Positions 8,548 through 18,058 are shown, counted from the first letter of the stretch. The stretch is DNA of 64,000 nt from Burkholderia sp. Ax-1719 (GCF_011753055.1 NZ_VWWJ01000008.1:1-64000); one strand, 5' to 3'. Notes: a model not told the origin generated them from the letters alone. Made by a program: numbers and translations.

Positions 8548-10431
8548 TCAGCCCACCGCTCGCACCGAGGAACCACCAACGCTCTGCAGCTTCGGCGCGC
8601 TCGACGGCTGGTATTCCGGAACCCAGCGCCGCAGATCACGACGCACTTCGTCGTCGCTCGGCACACGATGCTGCATCAGCCACGGCAGCAATTCATCGAG
8701 CAGATTGCTCGGCACTTCGCGCGCACGCGCGATGCGCAGCTTTGAATGCGGCGTGCGCGTGGTGGTTTCGTCGTCGGCGAGCAACTCTTCGTAGAGCTTT
8801 TCGCCCGGACGCAGGCCCGTGAAGACGACTCGAATCTGCTCCTCCGAGAAGCCATAGAGGCGTATCAGGTCGCGTGCAAGATCGACGATCCTCACCGGTT
8901 TGCCCATATCGAGAATAAAAATCTCGCCGCCATGACCCATGCTTGAGGCCTGCAGCACGAGTTGCGACGCCTCGGGAATCGTCATGAAGAAACGCGTGAT
9001 CTCCGGATGCGTGACCGTGACCGGCCCGCCCTTGGCAATCTGCTGCTGGAACTTGGGGATCACGCTGCCGGCGCTGCCCAGCACATTGCCGAAGCGCACG
9101 GTTTCAAACTGCGTGCGCTCGCTCGTCTGCTGCAACGCCTGACACGCCATTTCCGCAAGGCGCTTGCTCGCGCCCATCACGTTGGTGGGGTTGACGGCCT
9201 TGTCGGTGGAAATCAGCACAAAATGGCGTACCTGATGCTTGATCGCCGCGCGCGCCACCCGGTAAGTGCCGAGCACGTTATTGCGAATCGCCTGCCAGGC
9301 GTTGAGTTCCTCCATCAGCGGTACGTGCTTGTACGCAGCCGCGTGGAAAACGATGTGCGGCGTGTAGCGCGACATCACCTGATCCAGCAACAAGGCGTCC
9401 TTTGCATCGCCCACAATGGGAATGACCGGCAGATCGGGAAAACGGTCGTGGATTTCCTCGGTGAGCCGGTACATCGCGTACTCGGACACGTCGAGCGCGA
9501 CGAGTTGCGCAGGCGCGAAGCGCAGGATCTGGCGGCACAGTTCCGAGCCGATCGAGCCGCCCGCGCCCGTCACCATGACCACACGGTTGCTCAACAGCGC
9601 TTCAACGTGCGGCGTATCGATCTTGACAGCCTCTCGACCCAGCAGGTCCTCGAGATCAATATTGCGGACCTGGGACAGAAAGCCCTGCCCCTTGGTGAGT
9701 TCGGTCAGCGCCGGCAGCATCAGCGCCTTGACGCCGGCACGCACGCATTGCGTCGCGACGCGACGCTGCACTTCGGACGAAGCCGAGGGGATCGCAATAA
9801 TCGCGAATTCGCAGCGCAACGTTTGCGCCCAATGCTCGACTTCGTCGATGGCGCCCAGCACCTTGTAGCCGTAGATTTCGCGGCCCTGCTTTGCGGGATC
9901 ATCGTCGAGCAGGCCGACGAGCCGCCATTCCGCCGAACGCGAAAGCTCACGCGCGAGACTCGCACCCGCGCCGCCGGCGCCCAGCACCAGCACAGGCTTG
10001 CCTTGAGCAACAAGGCCGCCGTAGAGATAGAACTCCTTCGTCGCGCGGTAGAGCGCTCGCGAGCCGCCCATTACGAAGAACAACAGAAGCGGTGAGACGA
10101 TCAACACCGAACGCGGAATGATAGGCGCTGGCTGCAGCATCACCGAAACCACCATCACGATCAGCGCGGCGGAAATAATGGCCTTGGAGATGCGCATCAG
10201 GTCCGGCAGGCTCGCGAAGACCCACATGCCGCGGTAGAGACCGAACACGCGGAACATGGCTGCGTAGACGGGCAGCACCCAAAAGAGGGTCTTGAGCGCG
10301 CCATGCCAGAACTCGTCGGGCACGGAGGCGTTGAAGCGCAGGAGATAGGCGGTCAACCAGGCAGCGGCGACGGCGCTTACGTCGAAAAGAAACGCGCTGA
10401 ATGATAGCCAGGAGGCTTTATTGCGGAGCAT
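8548..10431 (-). CDS. Membrane-anchored UDP-HexNAc 4,6-dehydratase, WbpM/CapD/WbiI family
   Basis: The 627-residue product has about four hydrophobic segments in the first ~120 residues, a first Rossmann domain with VLGAGGAG near residue 149, and a second catalytic Rossmann domain with GAGGSIGSEL near residue 283 and ISTDKAVNPTNVMGASK near residue 405. These are the traits of large WbpM-type enzymes that convert UDP-GlcNAc to the 4-keto-6-deoxy sugar. I chose ATG 10431 (MLRNKASW) because it begins at the first membrane segment and overlaps the upstream gene by 14 bases; an upstream in-frame extension to 10491 lies inside that gene. Together with the next two genes it predicts a UDP-QuiNAc or UDP-FucNAc primer pathway. 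Confidence 0.9.
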   Translation of the reverse strand: MLRNKASWLSFSAFLFDVSAVAAAWLTAYLLRFNASVPDEFWHGALKTLFWVLPVYAAMFRVFGLYRGMWVFASLPDLMRISKAIISAALIVMVVSVMLQPAPIIPRSVLIVSPLLLFFVMGGSRALYRATKEFYLYGGLVAQGKPVLVLGAGGAGASLARELSRSAEWRLVGLLDDDPAKQGREIYGYKVLGAIDEVEHWAQTLRCEFAIIAIPSASSEVQRRVATQCVRAGVKALMLPALTELTKGQGFLSQVRNIDLEDLLGREAVKIDTPHVEALLSNRVVMVTGAGGSIGSELCRQILRFAPAQLVALDVSEYAMYRLTEEIHDRFPDLPVIPIVGDAKDALLLDQVMSRYTPHIVFHAAAYKHVPLMEELNAWQAIRNNVLGTYRVARAAIKHQVRHFVLISTDKAVNPTNVMGASKRLAEMACQALQQTSERTQFETVRFGNVLGSAGSVIPKFQQQIAKGGPVTVTHPEITRFFMTIPEASQLVLQASSMGHGGEIFILDMGKPVRIVDLARDLIRLYGFSEEQIRVVFTGLRPGEKLYEELLADDETTTRTPHSKLRIARAREVPSNLLDELLPWLMQHRVPSDDEVRRDLRRWVPEYQPSSAPKLQSVGGSSVRAVG

Positions 10432-11458
10432 CAGCGTCAACCTCAGTTTGGCTGGAAAGATTTGACTGGAAACTGCGCCAGCGCGCGTCAATTACCGCGC
10501 CGATCAAGACCAGAACGACAGCCCAACCTGCTACGGTTGTCCATTGGAGCGTGGGTGTGAAACCCAGAGCCCATAGAGCAAGCAGCATGCCCACCAACAT
10601 TACCAGATACCATGCGAGCGCTGTAGCGGCGTGGCCGAAACCGGCGCGCACCAAACGCTGATAGTAATGTTCTCGATGGGCCTGCCAGAACTTTTCGCCA
10701 CGCAACAGGCGTTTGATTAGCGTTACTGAAGCATCACCGATGAAAGGCGCGAACATCAGGGCCGGAAACCAGATTGGCCACGCGCCTGTCTGCCATCCCC
10801 AATAGCCCAGCGCGCCCGCGAGAAAACCAAAGGGGATCGAGCCAGCATCGCCCAGAAAAATTCGGGCCGGATGAAAATTGAACAGCAGGAAACCTCCGGC
10901 GGCGCCGGCCGTCGCCGCGCTCACCCATCCGAGCGCCGCAACCGGATGCGGCCCCAACAATGCCGCCAGCGCATAGCCACCAAATCCGAACAACGCCATG
11001 CCGCCCGCCAGCCCGTCCGAGCCATCCATGAAATTGTAGAGATTCACGAGCCACAACATCAAGAACGCGAGTCCCACGAGACACCACCACGGCAAAGCGG
11101 CCGGACAGGCGACGATCAGCGCCAGCACCGCGATGAAATGTGCAGCGAAGCGCGCGCGCGCGGGCAGCCCGCGGCGATCGTCCACTTGCGAGACTGCGGC
11201 GAGAAATAGCACGCCCGCCGCCACAACCCACAGCGACGGCGCTAGCACGACAATCGCCAGCAATACTGCGGGCACAACACCCCATCCGCCAATACGCGGC
11301 GTGGGTCGCGTATGCAGCGAACGGGCGTTCGGAACGTCTGTGGCCAGGCGCCACGCAAGGCCGGTCACGAGCAGCACGCCGAGTATCGCGGCGCACAGGG
11401 CGAGTGCGCCGGCAAAGGCGCCCAACGCCACTATCGAAGAAGGTACGGATTCGAACAC
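10418..11458 (-). CDS. Undecaprenyl-phosphate sugar-1-phosphate transferase, WecA/WbpL/WbiH family
   Basis: A 346-residue integral membrane protein of about ten hydrophobic segments in the MraY/WecA family. These enzymes transfer a HexNAc-1-phosphate from a UDP donor to undecaprenyl phosphate and start O-unit synthesis. Motifs visible are the DVPNARSLH block with TPRIGG near residue 50, NFMDGSDGLAGG near residue 143 (metal site) and FLGDAGSIP near residue 197. It starts with GTG and sits between the SDR gene and the WbpM-like gene, the wbiG-wbiH-wbiI order known from Burkholderia. The likely substrate is the product of its two neighbours. Confidence 0.9.
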   Translation of the reverse strand: MFESVPSSIVALGAFAGALALCAAILGVLLVTGLAWRLATDVPNARSLHTRPTPRIGGWGVVPAVLLAIVVLAPSLWVVAAGVLFLAAVSQVDDRRGLPARARFAAHFIAVLALIVACPAALPWWCLVGLAFLMLWLVNLYNFMDGSDGLAGGMALFGFGGYALAALLGPHPVAALGWVSAATAGAAGGFLLFNFHPARIFLGDAGSIPFGFLAGALGYWGWQTGAWPIWFPALMFAPFIGDASVTLIKRLLRGEKFWQAHREHYYQRLVRAGFGHAATALAWYLVMLVGMLLALWALGFTPTLQWTTVAGWAVVLVLIGAVIDARWRSFQSNLSSQTEVDADAPQ

Positions 11459-11482
11459 GCGTAACGTCCAGTCATCCCAGGT

Positions 11483-12442
11483 TTATCGATTGGCCGAACG
11501 AAACCAGCGCACTGTGGCCTCGAGGCCCTCGTCCGTCGTGCAGGGCGGACGCCAGTCGAGCGTGCGCTGGATACGCGACGCGTCCAGTTGCAGTCCGCTA
11601 GTCAGTCGGTCCACCACAGACTGGCGTCCTGTCAGGACTCCTACAGCACGTAGTAATCCCATCGGTATGCTCACGAGCCGCGCCGGACGACCGAGGTGGC
11701 GCCCCAAAGCTCGCAGAAGTTGCGCAACGTCGGGCGGATCATCGTCAGCCACGTGAAAGCAGGTATTAGCCGCACGCACATCGGTCGCACAACGCATCAG
11801 CGCGTGCGCCAGATTCTCAACATAGACGAGGCTGCGCCGGGCATGGGCTGCGCCGAGCGGCAAGGGCAAGCCCTTCGCAACGGCCTGCATCATCCGCAGA
11901 AAATTGGCGCCCACACCGGGACCATAGACCAGTGGCGGTCGCACGATGACAATCTCCATGCCGGTCTCGCGCTGGAACGCCCACAGCGCTTCTTCCGCTT
12001 CATGTTTTGAAACGCCATAGGGGTCCTCCGGCCGCGCCGGCGCGTCTTCCGCGAGCGGAACGCCGTGATCGGACTCGGCGACGGCCTTGACGCTGCTCAC
12101 GTAGACGAAGCGCGCAACGCCGTGGTCGTGCGCCGCACGCGCGAGACGCAATGTGCCGTCGACGTTGGTCGCCCGAAACGCAGCAAGCGGATCTGGAGCC
12201 TCATCGTTCATCACGTGCACGCGGGCCGCCAGATGCACGACGCAATCGGGCCGTCTGCCGGACGGCCACGACGCATCGATGCCTGCAAAATCGGGCTGCG
12301 CATGCAGCCAGGGCGTAACATCTTCGACAGGTTCACTCTCGCGCCGCTGCAATGCGATCACATCGTGCCCGTTATTAGCCAGCAGGCGGCACAGCGATGC
12401 GCCGACGAACCCGTTCGCGCCCGTCACCAGTATCTGGCTCAT
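11483..12442 (-). CDS. NAD(P)-dependent epimerase/reductase (SDR), WbpV/WbiG-like
   Basis: An extended SDR protein of ~319 residues with the cofactor motif GANGFVG near the N-terminus, SSVKAVAES in the middle and the catalytic YGVSK near residue 140. Position and family suggest the C4 reductase that turns the 4-keto product of the WbpM-like enzyme into UDP-QuiNAc or UDP-FucNAc; annotation as a UDP-glucose 4-epimerase is the alternative. ATG 12442 overlaps the stop of the upstream GT2 gene as ATGA, a translational-coupling arrangement; ATG 12448 is the other in-frame start. Confidence 0.85.
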   Translation of the reverse strand: MSQILVTGANGFVGASLCRLLANNGHDVIALQRRESEPVEDVTPWLHAQPDFAGIDASWPSGRRPDCVVHLAARVHVMNDEAPDPLAAFRATNVDGTLRLARAAHDHGVARFVYVSSVKAVAESDHGVPLAEDAPARPEDPYGVSKHEAEEALWAFQRETGMEIVIVRPPLVYGPGVGANFLRMMQAVAKGLPLPLGAAHARRSLVYVENLAHALMRCATDVRAANTCFHVADDDPPDVAQLLRALGRHLGRPARLVSIPMGLLRAVGVLTGRQSVVDRLTSGLQLDASRIQRTLDWRPPCTTDEGLEATVRWFRSANR

Positions 12443-13257
12443 AGCCATTTCCAGCCAAAGCGCCCAAAAAACTTGAACGCAGACGCAACGAACATCCTGA
12501 TGTGCGCAAATCCCTTACGCGATGCGCCACCACCGTGATGCAGCACGCGAACTGCAGGCACATAGGCGACTCGCGCGATTTCATGTGCACGCAGGCTCAG
12601 ATCGTAGTCCTCGAAATAGAGGAAGTAGCGCGCGTCGAAACCCTTCAGTCGCTTGAGGACATCCGTGCGGAACAACATGAAACAACCGCTGATGATCGGC
12701 GGATCCCAGACGACATCGCGCTCATTGATCACGTCGCGCATCTCATATGCAGCCAGCCGCGTTGCAAACGGCTTGCGCAGGCGCGCAGGCAGGAAGCCCC
12801 TTACGAACAGATCGAGGACCGTCGGATACCGGCGGCACAGGTACTGAATATCTCCGCCGTCGTCGCCGATGCGCGGTGCCAGCAACCCGGCTTCGGGATG
12901 CGCGGCAAAGAACGCCCATGCTCTGGCAAGCGCCTGCGCATCGAGATCGATGTCGGGATTCAGGACGAGATGGTAAGCGCTCTGTGCCCGCTCGATGGCG
13001 AGATTGTGGCCTCGCCCATAACCGACGTTGCCCTGCCCCGCAATCACTTCAAAACCTGCGCCGCAGCGTTCGAGTAACAACACGGAAGACGCCATATCGG
13101 GCAACCCGCCGTTGTCGACGAGAAATACCTCGACTGATACAGGCACCTCGTCTCGCATGCGCACGATGGCATCGGCGAGCGTGGCCAATGTTCGCGTGAG
13201 CTGCACTGGATCGGGCCGAAAGACCACGACAGAAACGGAAAGCCTGATTGGACTCAT
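12439..13257 (-). CDS. GT2-family glycosyltransferase (rhamnosyltransferase-like)
   Basis: A 272-residue GT-A enzyme. It opens with SVSVVVFRPD, has the nucleotide-binding VDNGG region, a LNPDIDLD metal-binding segment, WDPPIISGCFMLFR and FFLYFEDYDL-type acidic residues near the end, all typical of GT2 rhamnosyltransferase-like enzymes of O-antigen loci. ATG 13257 (MSPIRLS) is chosen because conservation begins there; upstream in-frame starts to 13338 add unrelated residues. It is the first gene of the four-gene block ending at 8548 and overlaps the SDR gene by four bases. Confidence 0.85.
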   Translation of the reverse strand: MSPIRLSVSVVVFRPDPVQLTRTLATLADAIVRMRDEVPVSVEVFLVDNGGLPDMASSVLLLERCGAGFEVIAGQGNVGYGRGHNLAIERAQSAYHLVLNPDIDLDAQALARAWAFFAAHPEAGLLAPRIGDDGGDIQYLCRRYPTVLDLFVRGFLPARLRKPFATRLAAYEMRDVINERDVVWDPPIISGCFMLFRTDVLKRLKGFDARYFLYFEDYDLSLRAHEIARVAYVPAVRVLHHGGGASRKGFAHIRMFVASAFKFFGRFGWKWL

Positions 13258-13497
13258 TGCCTGCTCACCTGTATCCATCATTCGCAAAACCACGGAGAGC
13301 CTGCATATACCTGTAAGAAACCCGCGATCGGGCACCAAGTTTGCTTAATTGTTCGTTTGAGCGCAACTTTACTTGCGCTTTGTTACTGTGCAAATGGACT
13401 GAAAGGCTTGGAAAGATTTGCCCCCCAAATACCTTTCGGACATCGGCGAGCGAATGTCCGGTTGGCTGGCGACGACGTGAGTTGCGTCAGGCTCGCA

Positions 13498-14916
13498 TCA
13501 AACGTAGAAGCGCCGCAAAATCGCCTCGACGGTTTCAACGAAGGTGTAAAGGGGAAAGATCAATACCACCGTCAGGCACACCGTAGTTGCAACCGCGACC
13601 ACACGCGATTGCGCAACGGAATGCAAACGCTGAGGCAACAGGAGTGCAAGCAGAGGCAATAGCGGCAGGAAATAGCGTCCCTGAACACCCTCTACGATAC
13701 GCTGCCCTACCGGTGTCCACGACACATACAGCGCGGCAAAGATCATCGCGACACAGACAAGCAGCACGATCGCAACGATCGCCCTGTCGACGCGCCGAAA
13801 CACACGGGTGACGGCGCGACGCTCGAGAAGCGTCACTACGGCAAGCGCCGCGGCCATCAAACCGGCTACGCGATAGTAGTCGCGGTGCATATGCGTATCG
13901 AGCCACCCGAGTACACCGATCATGCTCTCGAAATAGAACCGCGCGTTCTGGTGTAGCGTCGCCACCGCAATGCGTGGGATTTCGAACGGATGATGCAGCA
14001 CAAACGCGATCTGCCCCGACTCGGAGCGCGGCGGCGGAACAGGAGCCCACGCAGAAATGCTGCCGACCGATACCACGGCAATCGACACGATCGCGGCTGC
14101 AAGCAGCAGGCCGATCCGGCGCGTGCCTGCATAAGCCCCATTCCCGGACGCCCACGCAAGCGCCGGACAGAGGCCCAGCAGCAGGAACCCGAGATAAGGC
14201 GGACGCGCCGTCACACACGCGGCGGCAGCCAGCGCGGCCAACACCAGCGGCGCATATCCAATCGGCCGGCCGTCGTCGAATGCGCGATCGAGTGCGGCGA
14301 TCAGCAGGAAACAGACGGGCAGCAGCAGTACTTCCTGGCTAACCGACGAATACAGCATGAGCGTGGACGGCAGCAGTCCAACGGCGAATATCCACAACGC
14401 CGTGCGCCGCCCCAGCCGGAGCGCGGCAACGGTAAGCGCGACGCTGACCAGCAGATCGACGATACAGGTCAAGCGGTAGGTCGACGACACCGACACATGC
14501 GCTGCGCGTGCAAACGCTACCGTGATGGCCTGAGGCAAATAGGCGTAAGCGGGGTAAATCGCGGTGCCGGGGAATTCGACGACGCGCCGCTCGCCGCCCC
14601 ACTGACGCCCGTCCGATTGCGCCTGCAGTTGCGCATTCATTTTGACGTCCTGATGCCCGGCCAGCGGGTGAAACATGTCCGAGAAATCGACCAGACTCGC
14701 GTCCATCGGACCACCGGAGGTATTCCCCGCACGCTCGCTCAGGAGGTGGCCTTCAGAAATCTGAACGGCGCGAAAGAAGTGATTGACTGAATCGGGCGTC
14801 TGGAATGGCGGCGTCGCCAGCACGAGAAATAGCCCGGTCGTCAGGGCGTAACCTACGTAGAGCCAGGCAAGACGGTGCCCTTGCCTGAACGAGCCAAGCC
14901 ATTCGTAGAATTGCAT
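13498..14916 (-). CDS. Polytopic membrane protein of the DUF2142 type, putative GT-C glycosyltransferase
   Basis: A 472-residue protein with about ten to twelve hydrophobic segments. After the first segment comes a large predicted periplasmic loop beginning TPDSVNHFFRA, with acidic and histidine residues as in GT-C enzymes; this motif is the mark of DUF2142 proteins. It is the third gene of a set after a GtrB-like GT2 gene and a small EamA-type transporter. That layout matches three-gene systems in which a polyprenyl-linked sugar is made, flipped and then added to a surface glycan by a membrane transferase. The function is therefore inferred from context; the sequence alone shows only family and topology. 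Confidence 0.72.
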   Translation of the reverse strand: MQFYEWLGSFRQGHRLAWLYVGYALTTGLFLVLATPPFQTPDSVNHFFRAVQISEGHLLSERAGNTSGGPMDASLVDFSDMFHPLAGHQDVKMNAQLQAQSDGRQWGGERRVVEFPGTAIYPAYAYLPQAITVAFARAAHVSVSSTYRLTCIVDLLVSVALTVAALRLGRRTALWIFAVGLLPSTLMLYSSVSQEVLLLPVCFLLIAALDRAFDDGRPIGYAPLVLAALAAAACVTARPPYLGFLLLGLCPALAWASGNGAYAGTRRIGLLLAAAIVSIAVVSVGSISAWAPVPPPRSESGQIAFVLHHPFEIPRIAVATLHQNARFYFESMIGVLGWLDTHMHRDYYRVAGLMAAALAVVTLLERRAVTRVFRRVDRAIVAIVLLVCVAMIFAALYVSWTPVGQRIVEGVQGRYFLPLLPLLALLLPQRLHSVAQSRVVAVATTVCLTVVLIFPLYTFVETVEAILRRFYV

Positions 14917-14933
14917 GCACTACCCTGAGAAGT

Positions 14934-15284
14934 TCAACCGAAGCGCGTCGCCACAACCAGACCCGAAATGATGAGCGCGGCGCCCACCACATAACCACGC
15001 GTAATCGCTTCCCGGAAAAAGAAGTGGCTCGCGATGGGCACGAGGATAAAGCACAGCGCCATGAACAAATAGGCCTTGTTCAGGCTGACGAAACGCAGCA
15101 GATTGATCCACAACAAGGTCGCGATGCCGTAGATCGCCAGCGCACAAAAGAGCATCACGAGCGCGCGCGGGGAGAACCACGTCCCGGCTGCCTGAATTTC
15201 GATACCAGCCTTCTTGAACAGCAACTGGCCGCTCGAAATGATGAAAACGCAGCCGAGCGCCCAGGCAATCTGAATAGGGGTCAT
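14934..15284 (-). CDS. Small EamA/SMR-type membrane protein, ArnE-like putative lipid-linked sugar flippase subunit
   Basis: A 116-residue protein with four predicted membrane helices, the size and layout of ArnE/ArnF and SMR transporters. Visible features are SSGQLLFKKAG in helix 1, the LNKAYLFMAL segment and a C-terminal GAALIISGLVV helix. ArnE/F flip undecaprenyl-phosphate-aminoarabinose across the inner membrane; here the neighbour makes a polyprenyl-phosphate sugar, so a flippase role for that product fits. A homodimer would be needed since only one subunit is encoded. It starts 25 bases after the GT2 gene. Confidence 0.75.
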   Translation of the reverse strand: MTPIQIAWALGCVFIISSGQLLFKKAGIEIQAAGTWFSPRALVMLFCALAIYGIATLLWINLLRFVSLNKAYLFMALCFILVPIASHFFFREAITRGYVVGAALIISGLVVATRFG

Positions 15285-15309
15285 ACGTCAGTGACTCCAG
15301 GAAAATCGG

Positions 15310-16347
15310 TCAAATAGCCGTATCGCGTGTATCGGCCTGCTTTGCGGGGCCGCGCAGCACGTTGCGCGCGTGCGCTGCATCGGCAGGCAGAAAGCGGCTC
15401 ATGGGACGAGTGGGCACGCTCGCGACATCGAAATTGAGAAAGCCCAGCAAAAGTTGCAGCCCGATCAGCACAGGCAGCGCGGCCAGCATGATCGTACCAA
15501 GCGGCGTTGCGACGCCATGCATGGCGGATTCGCCCCAATGCCACGCGCCAAAGCCGATTCCGAACAGTAAAAGCAGGACGCCGAGCACGAGCTCGAACGT
15601 GGCGGCCGTCATGTCGCGCAGGAAATAGTTGTAGAAGATCCGCTTGCCGAAATTGACGGCATGCTTCGCGGAGAACTCGAACAATACTTTGGAAACCTTG
15701 AGATTCGATTCCTCGTCGCCGTAGAACGCGTCCATCGGCACGTCCACTACCACGGCGCGCAGCGTGTTGAGCCGGAACAGCATGTCCGTCTCGAAAAAGT
15801 AGCGCCGGGCAATCTTGTCGAATGGCAGATGCGCGGCAACGCGTGCGCTGATCGCCGTGTAGCCGTTGGTCGGATCGAAAATGTTCCAGTATCCGGTGGA
15901 AATCTTCGTCATGAACGACAGGCCGGCATTACCGAACAGCCGCACCGCCGGCATACGCACAATATGGGTGAGATCGTAGAAGCGGTTGCCCTTTGTATAG
16001 TCGGCCCAGCCCTCGATGATGGGCAGCACGAATTGCGGCAGCAGATCCGGATCCATCTGGCCGTCACCATCGAGCTTCACGATGATGTCCGCACCGCCTT
16101 CGATGGCATGCGCGTAGCCCGTCATGACTGCGCCGCCCACACCTTGATTTACCGTATGGCGAACTACCCGTACGCGAGGATCGCGACAGTTCGCCTCGAC
16201 GAAGTCGCCGCTTTGCACTGGACAGCAATCGTCGACGACGTAGATGGCCGTGACTTCAGGGCCGATCTTGTCGATCAACGGCAGGATATGGTCCTTGACC
16301 TTGTACGAAGGGACGACGACAGCAATCGAGACAGGCTTGGTCAGCAC
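15310..16347 (-). CDS. GT2 polyprenyl-phosphate glycosyltransferase (GtrB/ArnC/DPM1-like)
   Basis: Predicted to move a sugar from a nucleotide donor to undecaprenyl phosphate at the inner membrane. The GT-A domain shows SIAVVVPSYK, VVDDCCP, QGVGGAVMTGY, and the metal-binding KLDGDGQMDP; two C-terminal hydrophobic segments (roughly residues 255-320) anchor it, as in GtrB. There is no ATG at the start: GTG 16347 (VLTKPVS) with GGA just upstream is chosen, TTG 16374 is the alternative. It is the first gene of the trio with the small transporter and the DUF2142 protein. Confidence 0.83.
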   Translation of the reverse strand: MLTKPVSIAVVVPSYKVKDHILPLIDKIGPEVTAIYVVDDCCPVQSGDFVEANCRDPRVRVVRHTVNQGVGGAVMTGYAHAIEGGADIIVKLDGDGQMDPDLLPQFVLPIIEGWADYTKGNRFYDLTHIVRMPAVRLFGNAGLSFMTKISTGYWNIFDPTNGYTAISARVAAHLPFDKIARRYFFETDMLFRLNTLRAVVVDVPMDAFYGDEESNLKVSKVLFEFSAKHAVNFGKRIFYNYFLRDMTAATFELVLGVLLLLFGIGFGAWHWGESAMHGVATPLGTIMLAALPVLIGLQLLLGFLNFDVASVPTRPMSRFLPADAAHARNVLRGPAKQADTRDTAI

Positions 16348-16498
16348 GATCAGGTCCAGTAAACCAGGTTGCAAAGAACAGCGCGGCGCTACACCGCACA
16401 GATATGAATCGAACCGCCGAATCAGCGACGCCTCAGCCTTTCAAACGGCTTCTCACTCTACAGGGCGCACGCGGTCGGCACAACTCGTGTGGACGCGG

Positions 16499-17947
16499 CT
16501 AGGCAGGCACGCGGCCATAGACATCCTCGAAGCGGACGATATCGTCCTCGCCGAGATAGTCGCCGCATTGAACCTCAATCAGGACGAGGTCCACCACGCC
16601 CGGATTCATCAGGCGGTGCTTGTGCCCAGCCGGGATGAAACTCGATTCATTGGGCTGCAGGGAGATGACGTTGTCGCCGTTGACGATGTCCGCGCAGCCG
16701 CTCACGACGATCCAGTGCTCGCTGCGGTGATGATGCATCTGCAACGAAAGCGAAGCCTTCGGCTTCACCACGATGCGTTTCATCTTGTACCGATGCCCTT
16801 CTTCGAGCACCGTGTACATCCCCCACGGGCGATGCACCGTGCGGTGCAAACGGTACGTTTCGTCGTTGTTGCGCTTGAGCTTCGCGACGATCTGTTTCAC
16901 GTCCTGTGCACGATCGCGCGCCGCAACGAGCAGTGCATCCGGCGTATCGACCACAATCACATCGCTCACGCCCACCAGCCCCACGAGCCGCTCGTCGCCG
17001 CGCACGAAACAGTTGTCGGCGTCGTGCAATTCGACGCGGCCGTGCAGGCGATTGCCCCGCTCGTCTGGGGCAGTGAGCTCGCTGATGGCGCGCCAGGAGC
17101 CGATGTCGGTCCAGCCCATCTCGCAAGGCACCACATTGACGTTGTCCGAACGCTCCATGACGGCGTAGTCGATCGAAATATCTTCTGCCTGCGCGAATGC
17201 CTGCGCACCCAGTTCGATCGTGAAACCGTCGTCCGAGCGGCTCATTGCGCCACTTTCGACAGCGCCCGCGACTGCCTGCGCCACCCCTGGCGCATGGCGC
17301 TCAAGTTCGGCAATCATGGTGTCGGCCGCGAAACAGAAAATACCCGCGTTCCAGAGATGCTGCCCATCCGCGACGAGCTGTTGCGCCACGTCGAGCTGGG
17401 GCTTTTCGACGAACCGCACCACGTCGTGAACACGGTCGCTGACGGGAAGCGGCCTCACGTCATATTCGATATAGCCGTAGCCGGTTTCAGGCGACGTCGG
17501 GCGGATACCAAACGTCACCAGCCGACCCGCGGCTGCGGCGACGGCTGCGTGCTCCACCGCTGCCGCAAAGGCGGCCTCGTCTTCGATCAATTGATCCGCC
17601 GGCATAACGAGCATGAGCGCATCGCCGCCATGCTCGTCGCGCACGACGCGCGCCGCCGCCCCGATTGCCGCGGCCGTATTGCGGCCAACCGGCTCGAGCA
17701 CGAAACCCAATTCCGCGACATCCGCGCGAGCGCCAACGCACTCGTCCTTGGTCAGGAAATAGGTCTCGCGATTCGTGACGATCACGACTTCGCGGCTGCT
17801 AGCGAGGTTCGCGGCGCGCCGGAAGGTCTTCTCGAGCAGGCTCTGACCGTCTGCGAGCTTGAGCAGGGGCTTGGGAAAAGCCTCGCGCGAAACCGGCCAC
17901 AACCGTGTGCCCGCGCCACCGCAAATAATGACTGGAACGATATTCAT
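16499..17947 (-). CDS. manC: Mannose-1-phosphate guanylyltransferase / mannose-6-phosphate isomerase (second copy)
   Basis: A 482-residue type II enzyme supplying GDP-mannose. It carries GGAGTRLWPVSR with PKPLLKL at residues ~10-31, FVEKPQLD in the middle, and the cupin isomerase domain with SLSLQMHHHRSEHWIVV near the C-terminus. It is clearly diverged from the copy at 3747-5174, so this is not a recent duplication. It lies downstream of gmd and rmd, whose substrate it makes, and is the most likely GDP-mannose source for the D-rhamnose pathway of this locus. Confidence 0.95.
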   Translation of the reverse strand: MNIVPVIICGGAGTRLWPVSREAFPKPLLKLADGQSLLEKTFRRAANLASSREVVIVTNRETYFLTKDECVGARADVAELGFVLEPVGRNTAAAIGAAARVVRDEHGGDALMLVMPADQLIEDEAAFAAAVEHAAVAAAAGRLVTFGIRPTSPETGYGYIEYDVRPLPVSDRVHDVVRFVEKPQLDVAQQLVADGQHLWNAGIFCFAADTMIAELERHAPGVAQAVAGAVESGAMSRSDDGFTIELGAQAFAQAEDISIDYAVMERSDNVNVVPCEMGWTDIGSWRAISELTAPDERGNRLHGRVELHDADNCFVRGDERLVGLVGVSDVIVVDTPDALLVAARDRAQDVKQIVAKLKRNNDETYRLHRTVHRPWGMYTVLEEGHRYKMKRIVVKPKASLSLQMHHHRSEHWIVVSGCADIVNGDNVISLQPNESSFIPAGHKHRLMNPGVVDLVLIEVQCGDYLGEDDIVRFEDVYGRVPA

Positions 17948-18058
17948 GTGTGTCTCTCAGGAATCGCAGTGCCGCAGGCGTGCACGACGATTCTAGCGGA
18001 TTTCAAACTGCCCCCCCGACGCATCGGAGGAGGACCTGCCTGGCCGATCACGCCGCGC

